Part shown: positions 43,528 through 52,158 of the stretch, piece by piece
How the letters are laid out: every line of letters starts with the position of its first letter
Position numbering within the stretch: position 1 is the stretch's first letter
Notes under the pieces: model-generated
Told to the model about the DNA's origin: nothing
The model's database searches: none
Seen by the model: the letters and a program-made list of their open reading frames with translations, nothing else
Assembly: GCA_900549235.1 (NCBI GenBank)
Contig: URNT01000009.1
Coordinates: 32,667-96,666 of the forward strand
Direction: 5' to 3'
Source: an uncultured Clostridium sp.
Lineage (GTDB): Bacteria > Bacillota > Clostridia > Lachnospirales > Lachnospiraceae
Length of the DNA: 64,000 nt
Program-made: the position numbers and the translations under genes

Positions 43528-44739
43528 ATGAGTATACAAGAAGAAAAGAAGCCGGTGATCCAGGCTTCTATGCTTGGGGGATTTTCTCTGACAGCGGGGG
43601 AATGCAGAATCAGCGATGAGGAAAACCGCTCGAAAAAGTTATGGAGCCTGCTGGCGTATCTGATCATCAACCGTTTTAAGGATGTAAGTGTCAATGAACT
43701 GCTTCAGGCCGTATGGCAGGAGGACGTTCAGGATAATCCTCGCGGCGCTCTGAAAACATTGGTGTTCCGTGTGAGAAAGATGCTGGAAAAGGCAGGCTTT
43801 CCTGCCCAGGAGCTTTTGCTGGGACAGAGAGGGGCGTATCTGTGGAATCCGGCCTGGGAAACCAGACTGGATATAGATGAGTTCCGGCGCTTGTGCGACC
43901 GCTGCCTTTCCAATACCCCGGGAGGCGAGGAAGAGGGCTTTCGGGCCTTTGAGCTGTATAAGGGGGATTTCCTTTCCAGAATGTCAGAGGAAGCCTGGGT
44001 CACGCCCATCTGCGCTTATTATCATTCCCTGTACAGAAGGCTGGTGGTGCGGCTGGCAAAGTATGAACTGGAGCGGGAAAACTATGACAGGCTCTTCAAA
44101 CTGGCAGAACGGGCAGCGGGGATCGACCCCTTCAGTGAGGAATTTCATTATTACCGTATTCTCGCTCTTTATAAAAAGGGAGCAGAGGAGGAAGCGGTAA
44201 AGGAGTATAAAAAGGTAACGGAGTTATTTTACAGAGAACGGCTGATGACGCCCTCCGAACAGTTTAAGGATCTGTACCGCGAGATTGTAAGCGCCAGCCA
44301 GGAAGTGATCACCGATCTTGACCTGATCCGCCAGACTCTTGGAACTCCGGGTGAGGGACACAGAGAAAATGGCGCGTACCTGTGCGAGTACAGTGTATTC
44401 AAGCGTATTCTCCAGCTGGAGAGAAGGAGGGTGGAGCGCAGCGGAAATTCGGTGTATCTATGCCTTCTGACGGTGGGAGACAGAAGAGGCAATACCTTAA
44501 AGCCTGAGATCCAGACCAGGGCCATGGAGCGTTTGAGGGAAGCCATCCGCCAGTCTCTCCGCCTCAGCGATGTGTACTCCCGCAGCAGCGTCAGCCAGTA
44601 CATCCTCCTTCTGCCCTCTGCCACCTATGAAAATGGGGAACGGGTGATGAAACGGATCCTGTCAGCCTTTAATAAGGCATACGCCAGGAAGGATGTGGCG
44701 GTAGAAGCCAGCTTAAATCCGGTGCTTCCAAGAACGTAA
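43528..44739 (+). CDS. BTAD-type transcriptional regulator with degenerate GGDEF-like C-terminus
   Basis: This 403-residue protein has an N-terminal winged helix (MLGGFSLTAGECRISDEENR; LLAYLIINRFKDVSVNELL), then a bacterial transcriptional activator domain with TPR-like helices (about residues 120-255). This is the SARP/BTAD layout. Residues about 290-400 resemble a diguanylate cyclase fold (LRLSDVYSRSSVSQYILLLP), but the GGDEF signature is replaced by SSVSQ, so catalysis is unlikely. It lies 20 bases after valS and 26 bases before the EamA gene. A role as a c-di-GMP-independent regulator or nucleotide sensor is inference. Confidence 0.83.
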   Translation: MSIQEEKKPVIQASMLGGFSLTAGECRISDEENRSKKLWSLLAYLIINRFKDVSVNELLQAVWQEDVQDNPRGALKTLVFRVRKMLEKAGFPAQELLLGQRGAYLWNPAWETRLDIDEFRRLCDRCLSNTPGGEEEGFRAFELYKGDFLSRMSEEAWVTPICAYYHSLYRRLVVRLAKYELERENYDRLFKLAERAAGIDPFSEEFHYYRILALYKKGAEEEAVKEYKKVTELFYRERLMTPSEQFKDLYREIVSASQEVITDLDLIRQTLGTPGEGHRENGAYLCEYSVFKRILQLERRRVERSGNSVYLCLLTVGDRRGNTLKPEIQTRAMERLREAIRQSLRLSDVYSRSSVSQYILLLPSATYENGERVMKRILSAFNKAYARKDVAVEASLNPVLPRT

Positions 44740-44765
44740 CACAAAAGAATAAGGACCTTAGTATT

Positions 44766-45668
44766 ATGACAAAACAAAAAAATGTATTTCTTCTGCTGCT
44801 TACAGCAGCAATCTGGGGCGTGGCTTTTGTGGCCCAGAGCGTGGGCATGGATTATATCGGTCCTCTCACCTTCAACTGCATCAGGAGCCTTCTCGGGGGC
44901 CTGGTGCTTCTGCCTCTGATCTGGTTTATGGATAGGGAGCGGAAAAAGGAAGGGAAGAAACAGCTGGAAACGGCAGGAGAGAAACGGATGCTCATAACAG
45001 GAGGCATCTGCTGCGGTCTGGCCTTGTGCTTTGCCAGCAATTTTCAGCAGTTTGGCATTCAGTATACTACAGTGGGAAAGGCAGGGTTTATCACAGCCTG
45101 CTATATTATCATCGTTCCTGTGCTGGGATTGTTCTTTAAGAAAAAGTGCAGTCCTGCCGTGGCGGCAGCGGTGCTTCTGTCTGTGGCGGGGCTGTACCTT
45201 CTGTGCATGACAGGAGGGGAGCTTTCTGTCAATAAGGGAGACCTGCTGATGCTGGTGTGCGCCCTGCTGTTTGCCGTCCACATCCTGATCATCGACTATT
45301 TTTCCCTGGCAGTGGACGGGGTAAAGATGTCCTGCATCCAGTTCTTTGTCAGCGGTATGGTATCCGGCGTCGGCATGCTGCTTTTTGAACAGCCGGATAT
45401 GGGCCAGATCCTGGCAGCTTGGGCACCCCTCCTGTACGCAGGAGTGTTATCCTGCGGTGTGGGCTATACCCTGCAGATCCTGGGACAGAAGGGGATGAAC
45501 CCTACTGTGGCATCTCTGATTCTGAGCCTGGAATCCAGCATATCGGTGCTGGCAGGCTGGGTGATCCTGGGGCAGAGGCTTTCGGGCCGTGAGCTTTTTG
45601 GCTGCGTCCTCATGTTTGGGGCGATTCTCCTGGCCCAGCTTCCAGTGTCGATTCCCGTAAAAGAATGA
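44766..45668 (+). CDS. EamA/DMT-family membrane transporter
   Basis: This 300-residue membrane protein has ten predicted helices in two EamA repeats. Repeat 1 begins LLLTAAIWGVAFVAQSVGMD; repeat 2 includes YAGVLSCGVGYTLQILGQK and LESSISVLAGWVILGQRLS. Members export or import amino acids, nucleotides or other small metabolites, and the substrate cannot be inferred here. Its ATG lies 26 bases after the BTAD regulator gene, so control by that protein is possible. Confidence 0.9.
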   Translation: MTKQKNVFLLLLTAAIWGVAFVAQSVGMDYIGPLTFNCIRSLLGGLVLLPLIWFMDRERKKEGKKQLETAGEKRMLITGGICCGLALCFASNFQQFGIQYTTVGKAGFITACYIIIVPVLGLFFKKKCSPAVAAAVLLSVAGLYLLCMTGGELSVNKGDLLMLVCALLFAVHILIIDYFSLAVDGVKMSCIQFFVSGMVSGVGMLLFEQPDMGQILAAWAPLLYAGVLSCGVGYTLQILGQKGMNPTVASLILSLESSISVLAGWVILGQRLSGRELFGCVLMFGAILLAQLPVSIPVKE

Positions 45669-45726
45669 CGAGAATATACGGTTGCGGAAACCATTTATAT
45701 CGTTTAAGATATTAGAAAGGAACGTC

Positions 45727-47007
45727 ATGGGACAAGCAGAAACATATCTGGATCAGATCCCCATGTGGACCAGAAAAAAGAATTCCCTGAAGGATGTAAG
45801 AACCTGTCTTCATTCTCTGGGAGATCCAGACAGGGAGATACCTGCCATCCATGTGGCAGGAACCAACGGAAAGGGCTCCGTATGCGCCTTCCTTACTTCT
45901 ATGCTGATAGAAAATGGCAGACGGGTAGGGACATTTACCTCTCCTCATCTCACCGAGGTAAGGGAGCGGTTCCTTATAAACGGGCAGCTGGCAGATCCGG
46001 AGGCTTTTGAGAGGGCATTTGTGAAAGTACAGGATATGACCCGCCGGATGATGGCCCAGGGGTACTGCCATCCTACCTTTTTTGAATTTCTGTTCTATAT
46101 GGCCATGGTCCTTTTCAAGGAGCAGAGGGTAGATGTGATGGTAATAGAAACCGGTCTGGGAGGCCGTCTTGACACCACCAATGTGCTGGAGCAGCCCCTG
46201 GCCTCAGTGATCACCTCCATCAGCCTGGACCATACGGCCTATCTTGGAGATACCATCGAAAAGATCGCAGGGGAAAAATCAGGGATCATAAAAAATAAGG
46301 TTCCGGTGATCGCCGATACCTCTTCCCCTGCAGCCGCAGAAGTGATCGAAAAGAGAGCCCGGCTTTGCGCGTCTCCCTTTTATCCGGTGGGAGAGAAGGA
46401 TATACAGATAGAGGGCTTTGAAGCAGGCTGTATAAAAGCCGAAGCCCAGAAAATGGACGGCTCCCGTCTGCCTCTTTTCATTCCCTTTGAGGCCTCCTAC
46501 CAGGCGGCAAATGCCATGCTGGCAGTAAGGACTCTGGAGGTGCTTGGACTGGCTTTAGATGAAGCTGTAATGGAGGGCATAAAAAAGACCCGCTGGAGCG
46601 GCCGTATGGAACAGGTCCGGCCTGGACTTTACCTGGACGGGGCACACAATCCCGGCGGGATCCGGGCATTTCTGAAAACTGCCGGGGAGATCCGGGCACG
46701 GACCGGAAAAAAGGCCTTTCTGCTGTTTGCCGCTGTGTCGGATAAGGACTACAGGGAGATGGCAGGGGAGCTTTGCAGAGGGCTTTCCTGGTCCCGGATC
46801 GGGGTGGTCCATATAAGTAGTGAAAGAGGGCTTCCGGCAAGGCAGCTTCTGGAGGTGTTTGAACAGGCGGCAGATGTTCCGGTATGCTCCTTTGAGGATA
46901 CCAGGGAGGCACTTTCAGCCATGAGGAAGAAGGCAGAGGGAGAGCTTTTGTTCTGCGCAGGTTCTCTGTATCTGATCGGAGAACTTAAGAGCATATTGGA
47001 TGAATAG
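45727..47007 (+). CDS. folC: Dihydrofolate synthase / folylpolyglutamate synthase FolC
   Basis: Mur-ligase-type enzyme of 426 residues that adds glutamate to dihydropteroate or folates. The ATP-binding loop is VAGTNGKGSVCAF (about residues 42-54). TSPHLTEVRERF is the family omega-loop region, and LDGAHNPGG lies near residue 303. ATG 45727 has GAAAGGA upstream; TTG 45682, which would add 15 residues, is less likely. A small gene follows after 15 bases. Confidence 0.94.
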   Translation: MGQAETYLDQIPMWTRKKNSLKDVRTCLHSLGDPDREIPAIHVAGTNGKGSVCAFLTSMLIENGRRVGTFTSPHLTEVRERFLINGQLADPEAFERAFVKVQDMTRRMMAQGYCHPTFFEFLFYMAMVLFKEQRVDVMVIETGLGGRLDTTNVLEQPLASVITSISLDHTAYLGDTIEKIAGEKSGIIKNKVPVIADTSSPAAAEVIEKRARLCASPFYPVGEKDIQIEGFEAGCIKAEAQKMDGSRLPLFIPFEASYQAANAMLAVRTLEVLGLALDEAVMEGIKKTRWSGRMEQVRPGLYLDGAHNPGGIRAFLKTAGEIRARTGKKAFLLFAAVSDKDYREMAGELCRGLSWSRIGVVHISSERGLPARQLLEVFEQAADVPVCSFEDTREALSAMRKKAEGELLFCAGSLYLIGELKSILDE

Positions 47008-47022
47008 ACAGGAGTGAGATAC

Positions 47023-47163
47023 ATGATTGATTTTGAAGAGGAGATCGAGCGTTTTAAGCCAAGTCTTGACGTGGAGGAAGTAGAGGACGCCATTGTAAAA
47101 AGCGATCTGACGGATATGACAGATATTATGATGGAACTGATAAAGGAAAGAGGCGAAGACTAA
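47023..47163 (+). CDS. 46-residue acidic protein between folC and a TPR gene
   Basis: A short frame with CAGGAGTGAG 5-8 bases before ATG 47023. It encodes a very acidic helical peptide: MIDFEEEIERFKPSLDVEEV, then a segment rich in Asp, Met and Ile (SDLTDMTDIMMELIKE). There is no signal peptide, cysteine or known motif. It sits tightly between folC (15 bases) and the membrane TPR gene (about 9 bases), so it is probably in one operon. Its function is unknown. Confidence 0.65.
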   Translation: MIDFEEEIERFKPSLDVEEVEDAIVKSDLTDMTDIMMELIKERGED

Positions 47164-47172
47164 AGGGTGGAA

Positions 47173-48477
47173 ATGGACGTTGCAAGAAAAAACCAGCAGA
47201 TAGCCAACAGCTATTATAACCTGGGACTTGAGAAGGCCAGGATCCGGGATCTGTCCGGAGCGGCAGAATGTCTGAAAAAAAGCCTTCATTTCAACAAATA
47301 CCAGACAGATGCTAGAAACCTTCTGGGCCTGATCTATTATGAGAACGGCGAGGTGGCGGACGCTCTGATCCAGTGGGTCATCAGCCTGAACCTCCGGCCG
47401 GAGGGAAATCTGGCAGATCACTACCTGGATGAAATCCAGAGAAAGCCGGGACAGCTGGAGATCGAAAGCCAGAATGTAAAGACCTTTAATCAGGCTCTGC
47501 TCCATGCCCAGAACGGCAGTGACGATCTGGCGATCCTGCAGCTGGCAAGGGTGGTGGAGGCAAAACCCCATTTTGTAAAAGCCCATCTGCTTCTGGCTCT
47601 TTTGTATATGCGCAGGGAGGACTTTAATAAGGCGGGCCGGTCTCTTTATAAGATCCTGCAGATTGATAAGAGCAACCCAAAGGCCCTGTACTATATGTCC
47701 ATTGTAAAGCAGAATACAGGACGGGCCGATGCGGAAAAACGGCGGATGGTGAAGGCATTTTCCCACAGGCAGATGCAGGATGATGATGTGATCATCCCCA
47801 ACACTTATAAAGAAAGTACGGGACTGTCAACGGTATTCCACATTATCATCGGTCTGGTTCTGGGACTGATGGCAAGTTATTTTCTGGTTATACCCACGGT
47901 GGAAAAAAATCTCAATACCAGGCGGGACGCGGAGCTGACCTCCTATATCCAGAAATTGAATACGGCAAACGGAGAGATCGACCGTCTGAACGCAGAGTAT
48001 GAGACTCTGGATACACAGGCTAAGGCGGTGCAGGAGGAGTTAGACCAGCTGACCACCGGCAACACCAGCGTCATTGCCCAGTACCAGTCCCTGATCTGGG
48101 TGCTTCAGAATTACAGGACCGGAGATCTGGCTTCAGCGGCCAAGGTATTTGCCGATGCCAGGTTTGACCTGATCGAGGATGAAAATATCCAGGCCATTGT
48201 AGAAAATGTACGCCAGGATATGACGGCTAACGTATACCAGACCCTGGTGGACCGGGGCCTTGAGGTATGGACTGTAGGCAATAAAACAGAGGCCATGGAG
48301 TATTTCCAGGCCAGTCTGACAATCCGGCCTGACAATCCGGAGGCCATGTTTTATGTAGGCCGCCTGTACCAGGATGCGGGAGATACGGACAATGCCAATA
48401 CCATGTTTGACAAGGTGGTAAATGAATACGCTGATTCGGAGTTCGCAGAGCGGGCAAGAACGGCAAGAGGATATTAA
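47173..48477 (+). CDS. Membrane-anchored TPR protein
   Basis: This 434-residue protein has N-terminal tetratricopeptide repeats (about residues 1-195; NLGLEKARIRDLSGAAECLK and ALLYMRREDFNKAGRSLYKI). One transmembrane helix follows (about 222-244; FHIIIGLVLGLMASYFLVI), then a short coiled coil (about 255-300). The C-terminal outer domain carries two more TPR-like units (EAMEYFQASLTIRPDNPEAM). It presumably links cytoplasmic and external partners. GTG 47167 is an alternative start; AAAGGG spacing favours ATG 47173. A terminator follows, separating it from the spoIIA operon. Confidence 0.82.
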   Translation: MDVARKNQQIANSYYNLGLEKARIRDLSGAAECLKKSLHFNKYQTDARNLLGLIYYENGEVADALIQWVISLNLRPEGNLADHYLDEIQRKPGQLEIESQNVKTFNQALLHAQNGSDDLAILQLARVVEAKPHFVKAHLLLALLYMRREDFNKAGRSLYKILQIDKSNPKALYYMSIVKQNTGRADAEKRRMVKAFSHRQMQDDDVIIPNTYKESTGLSTVFHIIIGLVLGLMASYFLVIPTVEKNLNTRRDAELTSYIQKLNTANGEIDRLNAEYETLDTQAKAVQEELDQLTTGNTSVIAQYQSLIWVLQNYRTGDLASAAKVFADARFDLIEDENIQAIVENVRQDMTANVYQTLVDRGLEVWTVGNKTEAMEYFQASLTIRPDNPEAMFYVGRLYQDAGDTDNANTMFDKVVNEYADSEFAERARTARGY

Positions 48478-48482
48478 TGATG

Positions 48483-48537
48483 AAAGATACTGCAGAGAGA
48501 AAGGGGGCGGACTGCCCGGCTTTGCGGTATCTTTTTT
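48483..48537 (+). terminator. Terminator between the TPR gene and spoIIAA
   Basis: AAAGATACTGCA (48483-48494) pairs with TGCGGTATCTTT (48523-48534), with an inner GGGC/GCCC stem and a run of six T residues. Confidence 0.8.
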
Positions 48538-48565
48538 ATATATTTTAATGTCAGGAGGGAGAAGG

Positions 48566-48925
48566 ATGGACAATCGGACAATTACATATGAAGCCATGGG
48601 CGATACCCTTATCATACATATGCCAAAGGAGCTTGACCACCATAACTGCAGGAGCCTGAAGGGAAATACAGACCTGCTTCTGGAGGAAAATTATATCGGA
48701 AGGATCATTTTTGACTTTACGGCAACTACATTTATGGATTCCTCAGGAATCGGAGTGCTGTTGAACCGGTATAAGCAGATGGCGGCCAGCAGGGGGCTTA
48801 CCTCTTACTACGGAGCAGGCCCTCAGGTGGGGCGGATCCTGGAAATGGGCGGCATCAGGCGGCTGATCCCCGGTTTTAAGACCAGGGAGGAAGCGGTGAA
48901 GGGCTGTGAGAAGGAGGAAGAATAA
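48566..48925 (+). CDS. spoIIAA: Anti-sigma F factor antagonist SpoIIAA
   Basis: STAS-domain protein of 119 residues. When unphosphorylated it binds SpoIIAB and frees sigma F in the forespore. The regulated serine lies in FMDSSGIGVLLNRY (near residue 58), as in the family. ATG 48566 has AGGAGGGAGAAGG just upstream; a longer in-frame frame reaching back into the TPR gene crosses the terminator and is rejected. It is the first gene of the tricistronic spoIIA unit. Confidence 0.96.
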   Translation: MDNRTITYEAMGDTLIIHMPKELDHHNCRSLKGNTDLLLEENYIGRIIFDFTATTFMDSSGIGVLLNRYKQMAASRGLTSYYGAGPQVGRILEMGGIRRLIPGFKTREEAVKGCEKEEE

Positions 48926-48927
48926 GG

Positions 48928-49392
48928 ATGGAGGATAAGATCATGGGAGCAGAAAATGAAAAAAACAGGGTGCAGTCTGTGAGCCTTCAGATGGACAGCG
49001 TATCAGAAAATGAGGAGTTTGCCCGGGTGATGGCGGCTGTTTTTATGACCAGGCTGGACCCTACCTTAGAGGAAGCGGAGGATGTGAAAACGGCCGTCTC
49101 CGAGGCAGTGACCAATGCGGTGATACACGGCTATCAGGGAGGGGAGGGAACCATTTTTATGGAGCTGTCCGCAGACCTGGAGGAAAGGCTTCTGACGGTT
49201 ACAGTGCGGGATCAGGGCGTGGGGATCGGAGATATAAAGAAGGCTATGGAGCCTATGTACACCACCGACCGGTCAGGAGAGCGGTCCGGTATGGGCTTTT
49301 CCTTTATGGAGGCATTTATGGACCGGGTGCAGGTAGAGTCGGAGCCGGGAGCAGGGACAGCGGTGACCATGCAGAAAATGATTGGCAGGTGA
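48928..49392 (+). CDS. spoIIAB: Anti-sigma F factor and serine kinase SpoIIAB
   Basis: GHKL-fold kinase that holds sigma F inactive and phosphorylates SpoIIAA. The N box is VKTAVSEAVTNAVIHGY, and the G1 box TVRDQGVGI and YTTDRSGERSGMGF follow. Length is 154 residues from ATG 48928 or 149 from ATG 48943; both have a plausible ribosome binding site, and the first residues are not conserved. The sigF reading frame overlaps its stop. Confidence 0.95.
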   Translation: MEDKIMGAENEKNRVQSVSLQMDSVSENEEFARVMAAVFMTRLDPTLEEAEDVKTAVSEAVTNAVIHGYQGGEGTIFMELSADLEERLLTVTVRDQGVGIGDIKKAMEPMYTTDRSGERSGMGFSFMEAFMDRVQVESEPGAGTAVTMQKMIGR

Positions 49393-49397
49393 CGGCT

Positions 49398-50123
49398 ATG
49401 GATGAGACTATGAAACGGATCCATAGGGCTCACGAGGGGGATAAAGAGGCAAGAGATCAGCTTGTAACGGAAAATACAGGGCTTGTCTGGAGTATTGTAA
49501 GGAGGTTTGCGGGCCGGGGCTATGAGCTGGAGGATCTGTTCCAGATCGGGAGCATTGGCCTTATAAAAGCCATTGACAAATTTGATACGGATTTTGAGGT
49601 GAAATTTTCTACTTATGCAGTGCCGATGATCACAGGAGAGATCCGCCGGTTTTTAAGAGATGACGGTATGATCAAGGTAAGCCGTTCCGTAAAGGAACTG
49701 GCAGTAAAGGCCAGAGCCGCCAGGGAAGAACTGACCGGACAGCTTGGCAGGGAGCCTACAGTAGAGGAAATCGCAGGAAGCCTTGGGATCAGCCGTGAGG
49801 AGGTGGCGGCTTCCTTAGAGGCAGGCGCAGAGGTAGAATCCCTGTACCGGCCCACAGGCGGCGAGGACAACTCCATGACCCTTATGGACCGGCTGGAGGA
49901 GAAAAGCAATGAACAGGAGGAGCTCCTTGACCGGATGGTATTAAAAGAGCTCCTTCAGGGACTGACAGGGGATCAGAGGGAGATTATTGTAAGACGATAC
50001 TTCTTCGACCAGACCCAGACCCAGATCGCCGGAGCGCTGGGGATTTCCCAGGTTCAGGTGTCCAGGCTTGAGAAGCGGATTTTGAAGGAGATGAGGGGGA
50101 GGCTGGAAGGGGAGGGGAGATGA
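49398..50123 (+). CDS. sigF: Forespore sigma factor F
   Basis: Early forespore RNA polymerase sigma factor. At 241 residues it has region 2 (LEDLFQIGSIGLIKAIDKFD and FSTYAVPMITGEIRR), region 3 and region 4 (IIVRRYFFDQTQTQIAGALG; SQVQVSRLEKRIL). ATG 49398 follows GGTGAC by 5 bases. GTG 49389, which overlaps the spoIIAB stop (GTGA), is an alternative. It completes spoIIA; spoVA genes follow after a small membrane-protein gene. Confidence 0.95.
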   Translation: MDETMKRIHRAHEGDKEARDQLVTENTGLVWSIVRRFAGRGYELEDLFQIGSIGLIKAIDKFDTDFEVKFSTYAVPMITGEIRRFLRDDGMIKVSRSVKELAVKARAAREELTGQLGREPTVEEIAGSLGISREEVAASLEAGAEVESLYRPTGGEDNSMTLMDRLEEKSNEQEELLDRMVLKELLQGLTGDQREIIVRRYFFDQTQTQIAGALGISQVQVSRLEKRILKEMRGRLEGEGR

Positions 50124-50270
50124 CAGGCAGGCAAAAATCGTTTTAATGGATTTAGAGTGCATTAAAAAGCAAAAATATAAATGAATGATAGAAAAAGAAA
50201 GCAGCGAATAAAAATAAAACAATCAACCATACTAATTACCACAGCTTATGAAAAACACAAAAAGGATGTG

Positions 50271-50498
50271 ATGGAAATGAGTTTTGGTAAACGGATATTT
50301 GAAATACTGGCTGTCATCGGGGTGCTGGCTGTAACAGGAGGGATCCTGTGGTATGTGCTTTCCGGGGTCATGGACAATGGCTATGAGAAAGAGGGGACGC
50401 TGGTCAGGATAGAGGAAGCCCGTCCGGCCTTCGTTACAGATCCGGCGGGAACCCGGTACGGCGAGGGAGAACCTGGAAGGAGCAGTGAGGGCTTATGA
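50271..50498 (+). CDS. 75-residue membrane protein between sigF and spoVAA
   Basis: An N-terminal transmembrane helix (KRIFEILAVIGVLAVTGGIL) is followed by a hydrophilic tail with EGTLVRIEEARPAF. I do not recognise a family. ATG 50271 has AAAGG upstream; ATG 50277 is possible, and a longer frame from 50181 has no good site. Its stop overlaps the spoVAA ATG, so it is translationally coupled to spoVA and probably made in the forespore. It may be a small sporulation protein (inference). Confidence 0.68.
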   Translation: MEMSFGKRIFEILAVIGVLAVTGGILWYVLSGVMDNGYEKEGTLVRIEEARPAFVTDPAGTRYGEGEPGRSSEGL

Positions 50499-51121
50499 AG
50501 GCTGTGGTCTATGTAAAGCTGAATGAGATCACAGAGCTGACCCATAAGGATGTGTTCCTTAAGGATGTGGCGGAGGTCTACTGCCAGGACCAGACGGTCC
50601 TTAATAAATGCAATGCCATGAAGGTGATGACCGTGCGGCTGGACCGGAAAAAACGGTATGTATTTTCTATTATGGATGTGATCAAAAAGCTCCATGAGAT
50701 AGATCCGTCCATAGAGGTGATCAGCACGGGGCAGGAGGATTTTATTGTTGCCTATAAGCCGCCCGGGCCTCCAAGACTGGGCCGGGAATGGCTCAAGACA
50801 GGCTTTGTATGTCTGGTCTGCTTTTTCGGGGCAGCATTTGCCATAATGACCTTTAATAATGATGTGGATGTGACCGGCGTTTTCGGAGAAATCTATCTCC
50901 TTGTGACCGGGCAGGAATCCAATGGATTTACGGTGCTGGAGCTGGGGTATTCCGTCGGCCTGGCTGTGGGGATCCTGGTATTTTTCAACCATTTTGCCGC
51001 CGCAAGGATCAATACGGATCCTACCCCTCTTGAGGTGGAAATGCGCCTTTATGAGGACAATATCAGTAAGACCCTGATCGCGGAAGCCGGCAGGAAGGAG
51101 AGTCAGATTGATATTACTTAA
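50495..51121 (+). CDS. spoVAA: Stage V sporulation protein AA
   Basis: Inner forespore membrane protein of the SpoVA system that moves dipicolinic acid and Ca2+. At 208 residues it has an N-terminal domain with VYVKLNEITELTHKDVFLKD (the family start), then two membrane helices near residues 105-125 and 145-165. ATG 50495 overlaps the preceding stop and its own end overlaps spoVAB by 14 bases. Confidence 0.92.
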   Translation: MKAVVYVKLNEITELTHKDVFLKDVAEVYCQDQTVLNKCNAMKVMTVRLDRKKRYVFSIMDVIKKLHEIDPSIEVISTGQEDFIVAYKPPGPPRLGREWLKTGFVCLVCFFGAAFAIMTFNNDVDVTGVFGEIYLLVTGQESNGFTVLELGYSVGLAVGILVFFNHFAAARINTDPTPLEVEMRLYEDNISKTLIAEAGRKESQIDIT

Positions 51122-51548
51122 ACAGGCTCTCCTTCTGTTGGCCGGCGTGTGTGCCGGCGGCATCATCGCTTCCGGCGTATATGCCTTTCTTGCCATCATC
51201 GGCGTGTTTGTCCGCCTGATGGGAAAGACAGGCACCCGCTGCCACATCCTTCTTTACGAGACCTGGATCATGGTTGGCGGGATCCTTGGGAATATACTGG
51301 ATATTTATGAATTTCCCATCCATATGGGAGCCTGGACGGGACAGATCTTTATGGCAGTGTTTGGCGGAGCCACCGGTATTTTCGTAGGCTGCCTGGCCAT
51401 GTCCCTGGCAGAAACCCTGAAAGCCCTGCCTGTGATCAGCAGACGGATCCACTTAAGCGTGGGACTTCCCTGGCTGATCGCGGCTACAGCCGCCGGGAAG
51501 CTGATCGGGTCCCTGATCTATTTTTTTTACAGGCTGGGAACGTCTTAA
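51108..51548 (+). CDS. spoVAB: Stage V sporulation protein AB
   Basis: Hydrophobic 146-residue membrane protein with four helices; the family segment GGIIASGVYAFLAIIGVFVR lies near the N-terminus. The start is TTG 51108 with GGAAGGAG 8 bases upstream, inside spoVAA. It is part of the SpoVA membrane complex for dipicolinate transport. spoVAC follows after 19 bases. Confidence 0.9.
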   Translation: MILLKQALLLLAGVCAGGIIASGVYAFLAIIGVFVRLMGKTGTRCHILLYETWIMVGGILGNILDIYEFPIHMGAWTGQIFMAVFGGATGIFVGCLAMSLAETLKALPVISRRIHLSVGLPWLIAATAAGKLIGSLIYFFYRLGTS

Positions 51549-51567
51549 AAAACGAGGAGATTAAAAA

Positions 51568-52023
51568 ATGGAGATTGATAAACAGCAGTATGCGGACTAT
51601 GTAAAAGAAATAACCCCGGTCCATAACCTGTGGGCCTCTATGGCAAAGGCTTTCTTCACAGGCGGCCTGATCTGCGTTCTGGGCCAGGTGATGATGAATG
51701 TAATGACCGGTCCTATGGGAATGGAAAAAGAGGCGGCCGGCGCCTGGACCTCCCTGGAGCTGATCTTTTTAAGCGTCCTGCTCACCGGACTTAACATCTA
51801 CCCCCGCATCGTAAAATTCGGCGGTGCCGGCGCCCTGGTGCCCATTACCGGCTTTGCCAATTCCGTGGCGGCTCCGGCGATTGAATTCAGGGCAGAGGGA
51901 CAGGTATTTGGAGTCGGATGTAAGATCTTTACTATTGCCGGGCCGGTGATCTTGTATGGGGTTTTGAGCAGCTGGGTGCTGGGGATGATTTACTGGATTG
52001 GGAAATCTACAGGGATGATTTGA
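51568..52023 (+). CDS. spoVAC: Stage V sporulation protein AC
   Basis: Membrane protein of 151 residues; in Bacillus this subunit acts as a mechanosensitive channel in spore germination. Family segments are VKEITPVHNLWASMAKAFFT near the start, GGAGALVPITGFANSVAAPA in the middle and GQVFGVGCKIFTIAGPVILY near the end. A strong GAGGAG site precedes the ATG. In most spore-formers spoVAD follows directly; here it lies 6.5 kb away, beyond a metal island. Confidence 0.95.
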   Translation: MEIDKQQYADYVKEITPVHNLWASMAKAFFTGGLICVLGQVMMNVMTGPMGMEKEAAGAWTSLELIFLSVLLTGLNIYPRIVKFGGAGALVPITGFANSVAAPAIEFRAEGQVFGVGCKIFTIAGPVILYGVLSSWVLGMIYWIGKSTGMI

Positions 52024-52065
52024 AATCTTGGAATCACCAATATACCAGATCAAGCAACATTACAA

Positions 52066-52093
52066 TTGACTAACTCTATCCTGCTCATATAAA
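52066..52093 (+). promoter_or_regulatory. Probable promoter of the first feoA gene
   Basis: TTGACT (52066-52071) and TATAAA (52088-52093) are separated by 16 bases, in an AT-rich gap after spoVAC. It marks the start of the metal island as a separate transcription unit. Confidence 0.6.
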
Positions 52094-52158
52094 ATAAAAC
52101 CAACAAAATAATTTGAACCAACAAAATTAACTGATAATTATAAAACAGGGGTGGTTTT

